Assembly (NCBI GenBank): GCA_013176395.1
Contig: JABMLP010000006.1
Span: 496,001 to 560,000, forward strand
DNA: 64,000 nt
Origin: Venturia oleaginea
Lineage: Eukaryota > Ascomycota > Dothideomycetes > Venturiales > Venturiaceae
Direction of reading: 5' to 3'
Part shown: piece by piece, positions 22,438 to 34,900 of the stretch
Numbering within the stretch: position 1 is the first letter of the stretch
How the letters are laid out: every line of letters begins with the position of its first letter
Translations under genes and position numbers: made by a program
The notes under the pieces: model-generated
The model's input: only the letters and a program-made list of their open reading frames with translations
The model's database searches: none
What the model was told of the DNA's origin: nothing

Positions 22438-23912
22438 TCAACGACAGAGCAGCCACAATGGGCATGGGTCACGACTCGAGAGATGCTCTATAATATTATA
22501 CGAACTGACGTTAAGTTGTGTTGACGAGAAAGGTTCTGGTATTATCTTCGAAGTGTTACAATTACCTTTGAGAGCAGCAGGATACGTGGGGCCGATGGAA
22601 AAATGATATACCAATCTCTGATAAATACTGCTGTCCGCAAAAGATGTCGAATTCATGAAACATGAGGATGACCCTTTCGGATCTTCATTTGCAAGAGAGT
22701 ACAAGGAGGTAATGGAACCGCTCGCGATAGGCACGTTCGTGGCCACGGCATCGAACGGACCGTGTTCAGAATCTGGTATAAGGATCAAATGAAGCAAGCC
22801 GTTTTTACCTCGATCCTCAGCGATAGCGAGAAGGCCACGGTCGGAGAATACAAACGAGCTTGGCGATAGATCCCAGGGGACATACTTCGTGGCTGAAGCG
22901 GAGATTTTGAGATTGTACAGCTCGAAGGGCAAGGTTTTTGCAATGCTATCCGCCATAACGAAGACGAGGAAAATGGAAGGGGTAGCCCAGTCACGTTTCC
23001 CATCCTTGTGCTTCAGCAAAGCGATCGTGCTACCGTCAAGGGAAAAAGTGCCGGCGCTAGCACTTCCTGTCCACCCTTCTAGCTCTTGTGTCAGAGGTAT
23101 GACTGTTGGCGATGATTCATTGAACGTCTCCAAAGGAATGTAAAACACCTCGCTCTTCATCTGTTTGGCTGGGTCGTATTTAGGATCTACGGCGTTTACC
23201 AGCAGACCAGTCTTGGCGATCTGGTAAGAACCTCCCATAGTGAGCTCTCCGACCAAGGGAACTCGATCGCTGTGTCCTTCATCGCATTGATTGGAGGCCA
23301 GTCGCACAATTCAAATCTGGAAGTCTTGCCGTCTTTGGCCATGGTCGTGTACAAAAAGAGAGTGCTGCGATATGGCTTTTGATACGTTTTCCAGAACCGA
23401 ACTCGGATAGTTTCGTACTCCCTTGCTGTTGAGGCGGGCTTGGTAAGAGGGTTGGGATTCAATAACGTACCATATTGTGATACTGGAGCTGTAAATGCAA
23501 CGGCAATGATCTTGCCCCCATCGAGAATTTTTGTCTTGATATTCGAAAGAGGCGCATTTACGGTTGCTATAACATGTCGACTGGTGATATTAAGCTTAAG
23601 ACCTCAAATGAGGCGGGTGAAGTTACCTCTCGTACACAGCTACAGCTTCGGCCGTCCAAATTTCGCTGAAGCCATTGTCTTTACTCGTTTTCCATATGAT
23701 CCGGGTCCCTATCATCCATTGCGGCTCTTCGATTGAATTGTGTTCCGAGAAGAATGTGATGGGTCTGTCGTAGTCGTTTAAGTCAATGATTTCGACCCTC
23801 CTGACTTCTGTATTGGACCCGATAGAACATGTTGAGACGGTAAACAGAGCATGAGTCCCATTCTCATTTAGCATCGCAGGAGAGCGCTGGGGAGCCGAGA
23901 GGAGTAGTCTAG
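22438..23912 (-). pseudogene. S9 (DPP-V-like) peptidase fragment: propeller half only, frameshifted
   Basis: The part seen corresponds to the beta-propeller half of prolyl-oligopeptidase-family enzymes. An upstream exon (about 23907-23623, LLLSAPQRSPAMLNENG) joins across a 60-70-nt intron to the residues ATVNAPLSNIKTKILDGG. The frame then breaks near 23240: one frame ends ...KDTAIEFP and another continues LVGELTMGGSYQIAKTG to the stop at 22438. The alpha/beta-hydrolase domain with the Ser-Asp-His triad is entirely missing. It cannot be an active peptidase. It reads as a decayed dipeptidyl-peptidase V-like gene. The true start is not clear. Confidence 0.65.
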
Positions 23913-24368
23913 TGCGTTTAGCACAAGGTTATGAAGAGCAAGATGGTCTTTACTCTGGCGTGATCTAGATTTTTTGCTTCGAACCATGTTTGAGATTTCC
24001 AGTGTTCGATGAAAGAATAATCAACCAAAAGAAATGGTTGCCTAGGTGAGCACTTGTATATAGACGATCCTCCAGATAAGCAGCCGAGAGCCTAGCCTTC
24101 TGAGACACGAATGGAGGACGCAGGCGCACGCCTAGACACTAGAAGGCTTCTTGAGAAGTAGTACTCGTATGCCTCCAATGAGATGGATCGATCCATTGGT
24201 GAGATCAAGTCGAAAGGGGATACTGAGCCGAGCCGAGACCCTGAATATCATCTGCGAACCTGAGGCCTCCCTTTGGAGCTCACACCTACGAACCAACATA
24301 ATCGTTGCTGATCGGGGAGATGAAGTAGGAATAGCAATGCTGTTCTACTGCGAACCAACACATACAAT

Positions 24369-26127
24369 ATGAGTTTCCCCGGGCGCATACTCGCGCCAAA
24401 GAACATCTTCAAACCAGCCTTACATTACCTCTCAAACCTCGATCCTTCGAACAAAGCACCCTCGAGCCCCCAGCGGGGATACGCAGACCAAAATGATGTA
24501 GACAACTCGCCTCCAGGACCATCCCATATCCAATACATGGCCCCATCGAGGCCATGGCATTCTCGCGACTCATCGGGAGAACTGGATCATGCTGGAGGCA
24601 TACCGTTGATCGACTACTCAAGGACTCCGTCTCCTTCGCCGTATAGAACAAGGACGAGAAGTGCTCCACAAAGTGAGGATGAGGATGAAGCTGTGCCTCT
24701 GTCGTTAAGACCGCTGGTCGCAGATGGAGAGGATGATGTGGATGAGCTGAGAAAGAATTGGTGGAGGATTATCACAAACAGTGGTAGTCTGGGAGAGTTC
24801 CTGTTTGGGACTTGGTTGGGATGGCAGGTCTGGGTGTGTCTGTTGATCATATGGAACATTGGTGTTGGCTTCACCCTGACATTGATGAATCGATTCATTC
24901 TTTGGAGTAAGAACTGGCAGGCTCTTCTACCATGGAAAAATGCTAACGGATGGTATAGCTGGCACATACAAATTCCCCTATCCTCTAGCTGCGACTTTCA
25001 TACAGCTGGCCTTCACGCACGGCTTTCTCTTGCTCGCTGCATCTATCACAAGAGGCCTTGCGACTCCTCTCAAGAAAGTAGGCTTCTCAGCTCTAGTAGC
25101 ACCCGCCTATCCCAGCATATCTTCACGACCAAGCGAGCATAGAAGACGAAGATTCAACCCTCTACGACTGGTCACATGGATCTTTGACAAATCAGGAGGA
25201 ATAGCAGGAGGTGGACTACTAGACTTTGACAGAAAGACTGCATGGAGTGTACTGCCACTGGCACTCATATACGTTGGCAAAGTTGTACTGAGCAATATAT
25301 CCTACGCGTATGAACTTTTCTAGTCCTGATCCCATTGATCGCTAAAACTAACACACGCCCCAGATACGCACCCCTATCCCTCTACACCCTCTCCCGCACG
25401 CCAATAATCCCGATAGCCCTCCTGCTGACCTCCTTACTCACCCGAGCCAATCATTCCATCTCAACCCTTAGCTCCACCCTCGTTGCCGCCCTCATGCTTA
25501 TGACAGCATCTATTCGCCGCTCCGAACGACTAACTTGGGAGTCCATCGTCGCAGGCATCTTCTCCACCCTCTTCGTCTCCCTATATCCCATCTTACTACT
25601 CCTCACCCACAAACAACTCACAACCCGCCAAGTGCCACATTCGGATATTTTGAGCTCCTACGAGCCAGCGAGCCAGACTGTAGGCAGGGGAGCGCAGGCG
25701 CCAGGATCAGGGACAAAGGAAGAGACAAGGGCGTATTGGCAGTTGTTGCATTATACGTCAATGCTCTCCCTTATGATTTTATCCCCTCTCCTCGTCCTAA
25801 GTGGAGAACTCCTAGATATACTAAGGAACTGCTATTTCTTAGACGTCCCATGGTTCTGGTTCCTCTCTCTACTCGGCGGACTGGCTTCTTTCGCTGTGTT
25901 TTCGACTACCCTGGCATTTGTACGAGGCTACCTCACCGCTTACAGGCGTGTTTGTGGGTGTCCCAAGAGCAGCGTGGCAAATGGTTGTATTGGAGCGATT
26001 CAGATTACCCGCCCACGCATGGGTTGGTGTGGGCATCTGCTGGTTAAGCAGTCTCTGGTTTGTATGGGTTCGAAGGGAGGAGAGTCGGAAATGGGAATTG
26101 AGAAGGATAGGCAGGGAGAGGCGGTGA
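24369..26127 (+). CDS. SLC35/triose-phosphate-translocator-like membrane transporter, with frameshift
   Basis: Exons 24369-24906, 24959-25307 and 25364 onward; introns are 52 and 56 nt and phases agree. A disordered N-terminus of about 125 residues precedes the membrane helices. These include WVCLLIIWNIGVGFTLTLMN, YPLAATFIQLAFTHGFLLLA and VLPLALIYVGKVVLSNISYA-YAPLSLYTLSRT. The order and the motif KVVLSNISYAYAPLSLY fit nucleotide-sugar/TPT carriers of the Golgi or ER. After STTLAF (about 25915) the open frame turns non-homologous and runs to 26270. The +1 frame continues the family pattern with ATSPLTGVFVGVPRAAWQ and ends at 26127. One or two bases appear lost in a T run. The coordinates given follow the homologous frame. 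Substrate unknown. Confidence 0.7.
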
Positions 26128-27171
26128 GTGTGGAATTGTATGTATGCTATATTGAGCGTTCATGCGTATTACGATCTATCGAGGTATACTTGTTAAATCT
26201 AGCATTTCTTTTCACCTTGCCTTCGTTTGGGAAGAGACCTATTTGTTTTGCGGACAACGCTCATGAATGAATGGGCGGGTTGTCTCTGATTTCTGGGAAT
26301 ATCAACGCGGAGAAACATGTCCTTGCTTCCTCTTTTCTAGTTGGTTGCGTTGAGAATCTCATTCCTATCTCTTGTTTGTCAGCTCAAACGGTCCTCTCAA
26401 ATTCTCTATTCTACCATTCATTGATTCAAAGATAAAGTATATCTTCTTTATTCCTGTCTCTCATTTCCCCCGTTTCTCAGGTAAGAGGGAGAGAAGAGAG
26501 AGTAAAAGGATGTCTCTGGAATGAGATCTAGGTCAGAATGAGCTCAAACATTCATTAGTGGGTGATATCGGCTGGACTTGGAATTGGGGCCAAAATCAAT
26601 AAGGGTAGAAAACGACTTCATCGGTAGGTGGGTGGGTGAGTGATAGGTAAGATTAAGGCGACCGACTAAACGTGAGGCAGTTGCTGGAGACGCTAGTGAG
26701 GACCTGTTTTTCTTTCTACCTTCAATCAACGCTGTCTTGAGGGACGAGAGAGTGAGTTCGAGATAGCCTGATCGAAAGTGCTGGCAACATAACATCCCGC
26801 GTACCAGTGCATGAAAATGGTACGAAATACAGTGGTGTACAATGATCGAACCAAAATTGATTCCCAAGCTCTTGCTTGCAACACACTCTGTAAACAAATA
26901 GCGAAAGTCTCAACATCGACAATCCTCATCACCTCAGCCTACATCCAAAATCCATTCCAAGGTCAAGTCGAATAAAGTCCGAAGCTACCCATGAATCACG
27001 ACTTGCCCCTTTCCCTCCAGCGCCATGCATGCAACAGGTCAAGTCGTGAGTACGTACAATGAAAGAAACATAAACCTCGACACCTTTCGTAAATGCTCCA
27101 ACGCTCAATAGCAAAAAAGAGAACATCAAATTACTATGTCCGAGAAATGGAAGAAAGGCAAAGGCAATCAA
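26128..27171. other. Convergent 3' intergenic space
   Basis: Lies between the 3' ends of the transporter and the Cdh1 gene. Only short frames; nothing recognised. Confidence 0.4.
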
Positions 27172-29030
27172 TCACCTGATAACACCCCAATTCTCTACTC
27201 CGCCCAAACTGGTCACCTTCTCCTTCTTTTTGAATGCATTCCAAAATCTCAACGTCTCATCACCGGCTCCCGTAACAATGACTTGACCATCTGGGCTCAT
27301 CGCGAGATAAAGCACACGATATGTGTGCCCCGTGAGACTCACAACTTGCTCCATTTTCGGGTACTTCCAAACAATGATTTGATTTTGCGAATATCCATGC
27401 GTTGACACGATTTCGTTGCTATTCTTGCTCCAGGCGAGATTGCACACTTGCGAGCCAGTGTCGAGACTGCTGATGAGATTGGCGGGCGCTGTTGGTGAGG
27501 CAGGCTCGTCTGAAAATGCCGCCGCGGCCGCTATCGATGACGGGCCATTTGCTGAGATTTGGGTGTTCCAGAATTTGATGGTTCGGTCTGCAGTACCACC
27601 TCCACTGGCCAACAGACCTCTTTGGTGAGGGCTCCACGCAATTGCCTTGACAGCAGCCGTGTGTTCTGCCCACTTGTACGTCGGCTCTGAATTCAGATTA
27701 TCCCAAATCATGAGCTTGTTGTCGTTACCACCTGACGCCAATTGACCATCCTCGGGATTCCACTTCAAGCCGCACACCTCCTGCTTGTGACCGGTAAGTT
27801 TCCGCAGCCATTGGTCAGGTGCTCGCACATCACGATGGTAGATATGTCGATCGCGTGACCCTGAGGTCAGAATATGCTCGTTCCACGCCAAAGCCCCTAC
27901 TCTTGCGGTGTGTCCAGTCATTGTCCGCAACCTGCGCTGACATGTGGCGTCCCAGATTTGTACCATTCCCTTGCCCGTGCCAATCGCGATATGGGACCCT
28001 CGCTGTATCCAATTGACACTTGTGACTGTATCGTCTGTCAAATCGCAAAGTTTGGTGACTCTCCCTGACGTTGAATTCCACATGTATACACATGATCCCA
28101 ACCCCACGCCCAGTATATTTTGACTTCCCCAATCCACGAGATTGAGGTAGAAATCGTCGGCTAGATCCGGTGCGTCTAGTACTTTGTACGGTACTTTGCT
28201 GACAGTGCGGGGTGTCTTTCGCGGGCTCAGTAGCATCTTCTGCGAACTGAATTTGACAGGCGATAAGCTATACATTTCTGAATTTGGATTCATGTTTATC
28301 CGTCTACTCGAAGGCGTTCGATTCGGCGTGGAAAGGGAGTTTTGATGTGGCGTTGAGAATGTGAAGAGGTTCTTGTGAGGCGTGGAGGGGGTCATGGCGG
28401 GACCTGGAAAGAGAGATGAAGTCGCAGGTGGTGTTTGTGCTCTGCTGCTTTCGTGCGATGCCTGTGGTATTGATGTGTCGAACATTTCGGCTCGTAATAA
28501 CGATGAGAACGTTCGGTCCGCAAGGTTTTCTGTCGCGTCATTAGATTCAGTTCAGCAAGGACACCAAAGATTGCCTACTCTTCTGGAAGTCAATTTCGCC
28601 ATTCGATGCCCGCTTCAATCTGGTAGCTGAAGAGCTTTCGTCTTGTAACACCTGATATCTCACAGATGGGTCTTCAGTTGTCCGGTTGGGAATGAACCTA
28701 GGCGCAAAGTCAGTATTTCCGCTCATCAAGCTCGCCACAGCCATAACCACAACCACAAACTCACCTGTCACCGATGATCCTTTGTCGCTTGTTTCGCCTC
28801 GGGCTTGCTTCAGGCGTTCTTTCTCGTTGTCTTACAGTCTGTTCGAAATTCTCCAATGCGCGGCTCAGCGCAGAAGCATCGATAGGTTGTGTATTAGCGC
28901 TGTGCGCTGAATCTGTATGCCGTGGGCGCATATCCGTATGGGGAGTCTTTGATTCTGGAGGCGAAATGAGAGGAGGCGTCCTTAGATCGCTGGGACCGGT
29001 CTGTGGTGGATTGGAATCAAGTTGCGACAT
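27172..29030 (-). CDS. Cdh1/Fizzy-related APC/C activator
   Basis: Three exons: 29030-28765, 28697-28579 and 28529-27172, 580 aa. The N-terminus is basic and Ser/Thr-Pro-rich, as expected for a CDK-regulated region. The C-box DRFIPNR is split by the first intron (GDR | FIPNR). The KVPYKVLDAPDLADDFYLNL motif begins the WD40 domain. Seven blades follow, with WDATCQRRLRTMTGH, SGSRDRHIYHRDVR and HKQEVCGLKWNPEDGQLASG. The protein ends in the IR tail (GVIR) that binds APC3. Together these mark a Cdh1/Ste9-type rather than Slp1/Cdc20-type activator. In the nucleus it directs APC/C ubiquitination of cyclins in late mitosis and G1. Introns are 67 and 49 nt; the second donor (GTAGGC) is weak. Confidence 0.93.
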
Positions 29031-30313
29031 TTTGCTTATCGGATGTTTGTTGACAGAGGCAGATATGATGACCCTTCGCGGGTGTATACAAGTCGGCGAG
29101 GACGATTATCGATGGTGAGATATTTTCAAACAATGGCTGAGCGAATGCGCTATTGTTTTTGAGCAGGTCCGGACGAAAGTTGTGATATTGTTGTGTTTTG
29201 GAACAATATACGATTGTGTTGTCGCAAAGAGTTGTTGACGCCCCTAGAAGGTCGTGTCGGCTAGGGAAGCGATGGATGTTGAACAGATGGGAATTCTGGG
29301 TCCCAATTCAGCAGCGATAGATGGTATTCGTAAATAACGACGGTTGTTGTTGTTGCTGTTGCTCTGAGTATAGGCAGGGCTGATGATAGTATAGGACTGA
29401 GATCTGAAGCCCGTCGTTTAGCAGAGTGGATGCCAAGGAGGGCCGTTGGTTCGTCGGTCGGTCGGGAGATTGCTGGCTATTACCCTGCAGAAAGGGGGAT
29501 GCCAGTCTAGTCGTCAACGACTGTATATGTCGAGAATTGAAGTTGTGGGAGAAGAGGAGGAGGAGAATTGAGCGTGTCTGGTTTTGTTGACGCCCGTCAC
29601 GTCCAGAAGCCGAAGCTACCTCGACGTTGTTTTGATCGCAGCACAACGCGCGAGGTTCCTGATGATTGGCTATGAACTGATGTTTTGAATCCACGGCTTT
29701 GCTCAGGGATGTGGATGTGCGCTAATGACTGTGTGAAGGAGAGAGGTCGATAGAAATGGCCAGAGACGACTACAATATTATAGGGAGAGGCTATTAAGGT
29801 ATTGTACATGGAGATGACAATGCCTATTCATTTTTCGTATTCACAATCCATTCCACAATAGCAAGACTTGCAGCTGATGCAAAACCCGATCCATTGTTAT
29901 GTTGCGCTTCTGTAACGGTCGATGAGAGTAGGAACGTATACTGGACATTCCAGCAGAATCCTTCTTCTCCCCTAAAGAGGATGGTGTTCAGCTCCGTGTA
30001 TGAGCACAGAAAATACACCTTTATTGCAGCTGATGGGTCCCTCAGCATGACAGTTCCCCAGATCTGAGAGCTACGCGCGGGATGATACTTACCGCAAGTA
30101 TGATACAAGACGCTAACCGTTTTGGAACAGTGTGTAAATGCAGAGACATCACCAAGTCGCTTGAATGAGGTTCCCGTCATGGACAAGCCCTGGAGAAGAA
30201 GCTGGACCCTGATTGTTTGAATCAAGGGCAATATCCCGCTCTCGGCTAGATATCGTATCGGGATTAAGCTTTGGATCTCTTCTGCTTTACCCCAATCTTC
30301 ACAAACACAACAC
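29031..30313. other. Divergent promoter region
   Basis: Shared upstream region of Cdh1 (minus) and aspartyl aminopeptidase (plus). A TTG-rich run (about 29340-29362) lies in it. A 178-residue minus-strand frame at 29824-30360 overlaps the aminopeptidase start and has no recognisable features. Confidence 0.4.
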
Positions 30314-31993
30314 ATGTCGCTCCGTTTACCATTCAGAACCAACAAGATACCCAAATACAATCCAGCTCAAACGAACTTCCGATATCACTCTAAACGAACT
30401 ATGGCTTCAATTCAAGCTGCCCAAGATTTCCTGACCTTCGTCGATGCTTCTCCAACACCCTTTCATGCTGTTCATTCTGCCAAAGAGAAGCTCGAGAAGG
30501 CAGGATTCAAACACATCAAGGTTAGTCAACATATCTTATACCGACAGAGTTTGGTATTTAACAGGCAGTAGGAACGCGACCCATGGTCGTCCACCCTCCA
30601 ACCAGGCAGTAAATACTACCTTACACGAAATGGATCCACCCTCGTCGCCTTCGCTATTGGAGAGAAGTGGAAGTCTGGAAACCCGCTTGCCATGATTGGC
30701 GCTCATACCGACTCTTGCACCTTCCGCATCAAACCTAACTCCAAGAGACAGTCCGATGGATTCATACAAGTTGGTGTTGAGGCCTATGGAGGCGGACTAT
30801 GGCATACGTGGTTTGATCGTGATCTCTCTTTGGCAGGACGCGTCATTGTCAAGACGAAGGATGGCAGTTTTGAGAGCAGGTTGGTCAAGGTCGAGCGACC
30901 GATTTTGAGGATTCCGACTCTGGCGATCCACTTGGAGAGACAGGATAACTTCCAGCCAAACAAGGAGACACAGATGTTCCCAATTGCTGGATTGGTAGCA
31001 GCAGAGCTCAACCGGACTGGAGAGACCGAGGCGGATCAGGCTGCCAAAAAGCTGGCAGAAACTACGATCAGCGAGGAGACCACTTCATACGAACCCATGA
31101 AGCTGGTCACCGAACGCCATCACCCATACATCGTCGAAATCCTCGCAAAAGAAGCCAAATGCGCACCATCCGAGATCCAAGACTTCGAAATCGTCCTCTA
31201 CGACACTCAAAAAGCAGCGTTGGGAGGCCTTAACGACGAATTCATATACTCCGCCCGCCTAGATAACCTCGGGATGACCTATTGCGCGACTCAATCCCTC
31301 ATCGAGTCCCTCGTCTCCCCTTCCGCGCTGAAGGACGACCCAACAATCCGCCTAATCGCCCTCTTCGACCACGAAGAAATTGGCTCCCGAACAGCCCAAG
31401 GCGCAGACTCAAATATGCTTCCAGCGGTTATTCGCCGCTTGAGCGTCTTCCAACCAAGCTCAACCACCGACTCAGACGCGTCATACGAACATGTGGGTGA
31501 AGAAGGAAGCACTGCTTACGAGCAGACATTGTCAAAATCATTCCTCATCTCTGCAGATATGGCACACTCGGTTCACCCGAACTACCCAGGAAAATACGAA
31601 GCAACTCACAGGCCAGAAATGAACAAAGGCACCGTCATCAAAATCAACGCAAACGCTCGTTACGCCACGAACTCTCCCGGCATTGTACTCCTCCAAGAAT
31701 GTGCGCGCCGAGCAAAAGCGGGATCCTATCCTGCCAGCGCAGCATCAAAGTCATCCTCCGGGGTTCCACTTCAGTTGTTTGTTGTGCGGAATGACTCATC
31801 TTGTGGGTCGACCATTGGTCCGATGCTTTCGGCAGCCTTGGGAGCGCGGACACTCGATTTGGGAAACCCGCAATTGAGTATGCATAGTATTCGTGAGACG
31901 GGCGGAACGCATGATGTAGAGTATGCTGTGAATTTATTCCACAGCTTCTTTGAGCATTTTGGGGAATTAGAGAGCAAGTTTTTGATAGATTAG
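30314..31993 (+). CDS. Aspartyl aminopeptidase, M18 family
   Basis: Two exons: 30314-30520 and 30572-31993, 542 aa; intron 51 nt. Family M18 metallopeptidases form dodecamers and remove N-terminal Asp/Glu. The metal and catalytic motifs are all visible: GAHTDS (about residue 130), SARLDNLGM (about 310), FDHEEIGS (about 345) and DMAHSVHPNY (about 410). A substrate-domain motif, GGLWHTWFDRDL, is also present. The first ATG adds a 29-residue basic, Arg/Lys-rich and acid-free leader that could send the protein to mitochondria. The second ATG at 30401 (MASIQAAQDFL) gives the usual cytosolic or vacuolar form. It is most like the DNPEP/Ape4 group; I do not assign the yeast orthologue. Confidence 0.93.
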
Positions 31994-34900
31994 TATGTCA
32001 GTCAGACTTGGTGTGGGATTGTAGTATGGTGCTGACGCTATGATCAGTACAGACTCAAGGCTTTGATAAAGTTGGCGAGGTGTTGAGCGATCTAGCGAGA
32101 CGCTTGTATCTTACAAATGAAATTGATGTGGAAACTGATGAGGGTTTTCCTTTTGCTTCTATTCCGTGAACGAAAAGTGTGCTCTTACAGCCTATTGATA
32201 GTGAGTCAATATTGATGACGGCAAAGGTTTCTGAAATCTCTGAATAACAGAGATTACAAGGATGGGAGGCTGAAGAAGCCCCAAAGCTTGTTGCTAGGAT
32301 GGATTTTATAGCGGTTTGAGAGAACGATTACACGCCTAAGAGCAGAACTGGCCGTGGCCCATTTGAAAACACTCGTTTTCCCCATTGTGGACGACAAAAA
32401 GGGCTAGTTATTGACATATGTTGGGCTAGCCAAGACACTGTTGTGTCTTTGGTACGATTCTTGTGGAGTGTGAAAGGTGGATCGATGGGTGGTGGGGAGA
32501 CGAAAGTGAGATGCGGCCTACACTTGGTTCAGGTACGGGTCAGGTGAGCGAAGATATGGGTTTACCCTTATTCGATGATTACTTGATGGAGAAGGTTCTC
32601 GACCAGTCTTCCGGGCGGTCGAGATATCTTCCAATTCATAAGTGCAGTCTGCACATCTTTCGCTGCCTATCACTGTGCCAATGTAACCTCACCAACTCCA
32701 AGAGGTCAATTTTCCATGCCGCCTCTTCACCGCCGAATTTGTGAGAACAAAGAGAATAGATCTAGATTTAACACCAAGAGTCAGCTTTGGACAGGAGGAT
32801 TCTGATCCCAGCATGCAGCCTCACTGATATGCAGTGAGTAGCGTGATCCATGGCTTGTGGGGTCATGTCCTGATCTGGCGGTGTACTGCTAAGATGGAGG
32901 TTGTTGTGGATGGGAAGAGGTCGAGATAAACCACGTTTGGAAGTACCCTTGTGGCAATGACGCAACATATGCTCCGATGATGGACGTTCCGAACCAGCAG
33001 AGTACTAGTATTAGCCCATGAGATTGTAATTATTAGTCATGCAAGGAATGCTTGTGCATGTGTGATGGCTGTCAGGATATCCATGTTATTTAATATGGGT
33101 TAGGTGTAGACATCCCAGCGTAGATGAGGACGAAAGAAAGGGGTATTCGGACCGGCTTTTTGACCGCACGCAAGGTTCGACGGGTCGACTGACGCGAACC
33201 GCATCCGTCTCGAGGTTGGTTCAACCTCTTTCGGCGACTCGCCGAACGTCTGCTCGACCTGTTACATGATCAAACGGACAGCATCACGAGTTGCTTTCTT
33301 GATTCTTCTCGAAGTCGCTGAGTCTCAAGGTTAGGTCCGACTTGGCGACATGTGGGGAGAATTTCATGATGCCTAAAATAATGCCGTGCAAAGATGGAGT
33401 AAATCCCAACCTCAGATCTGGCACTACTGTCCACCATGCGCCTGACGACCTCCCCGGAGTGGCCATGGTAGCACCCGACAACCTCCGAATCTGGGTATGC
33501 GGACAGCTCTTCCGAATGGCTGGGTGTATGTCCAGACTACAGACATAAAATGGTGTGTAGTTACTCTCGGCAGATATCGACGTGACCGTTTTTGAAGCTA
33601 GGATAGAAACAGTGGATACGGACGCTAGAGATCTCACCTTAAGATAGCGGCAGCGCGAATGAACAAAAGAGAAGAAAATGTCTTGGATCTGTGCAGTGTC
33701 TCAGCCTGTGATTTGTCCACACGATGAGCAGCTAAATGTGAATCAGGCTGAAGACCAAGCCATCCGGAGCGTTTCTTCAACTTTCACAGTTGCCCAGGCG
33801 AAATAATTTCTATTGGTCAAGCCCAATCATGAATTGACAAAATGGCCGCTCAGGGTTCAACTCGATCCGGCGCGCGTTCGTGAGGCGGAAACAAGCGAGA
33901 GTCGATCATACCCAGCCTCGTGCTGGTCCAAGGTATTGCGACTGTTTGTAGGAGCAACGTCCCGATGCTCTCGCATTTGAGTGCGCGGTTGCGTGAACAA
34001 GGTGAACCGTGACCAAAGATGAAACCGATGAAGTGGTGATCCTCATGAGCACCCGTCAACCAGGTTTCTTTTCATGTTCACACAATGTTGTACGCACAGT
34101 ACCATGTCCTCCCATCGCCGATGGTCAATGTCATGTGGAATGGAGAGTCAACTTCTGCAGCTGTATCGAGCTCTAGAATCTAGATGTCCACAGTATCTTA
34201 GAATCGAATTTAATGAAATCGGCCGATAATCGGATGCTCACGGCACTATCTGTGTTTTTCACGATAGCGGGGTATGGTGTCGTACTCTGATGCACGTTCG
34301 ACGAGACGAACTCTGATGGTCTGCGGGAGATGACAGGCCCCCACAAATGCAGCATGGACAAGGCATTCTTTCATTATCCAGTGAAGATCTGGGTTGTCCC
34401 TGCTTGACAGATTGACTGGACGCCGGTCGGCGGCGCGGCGCACAAATTCTCCTACTTGACAGCTTGCAGGGTTTTTTTCGGCGCATTTCGTTCCTTGCGA
34501 GTAGGACGAGTACCTTCACCGCCAGAACACGCCAAATGATTAGGGATAGATCTTGCCCAGAAGCGGTAAGTGGGGCTTCCGAAAGCACTCGAAATGGATA
34601 AATTCGAAACGTTGCAGAGCTGGTGGGGTAAAATTGGAGTGTATCATGTTACTATCGCGCGACGTGTGAGAGGCGCAAAAATGATTCGCAGATTAGAGTG
34701 GACAGGGTCTTCCACTCGAAGCTTTAAATAATTACAGAAAGAGACGATGTCATTCTGCAGCGTTAAGCTGAAGATAAACGGGGCACAGCCTTTCAAGGAT
34801 GCGTTGTGCTCCACCAGGTGCAAGATTTGCAACAGAATCTTCGTGATGTGCCCCACGGTAGCGGCTACTTCCTAACATGCATAGCCATGCATAGGAGAGG

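Noticed and set aside
29824..30360. 178-residue minus-strand frame near the aminopeptidase start
   Set aside because: It overlaps the start of a firm gene on the other strand and has no recognisable domain or splice context.
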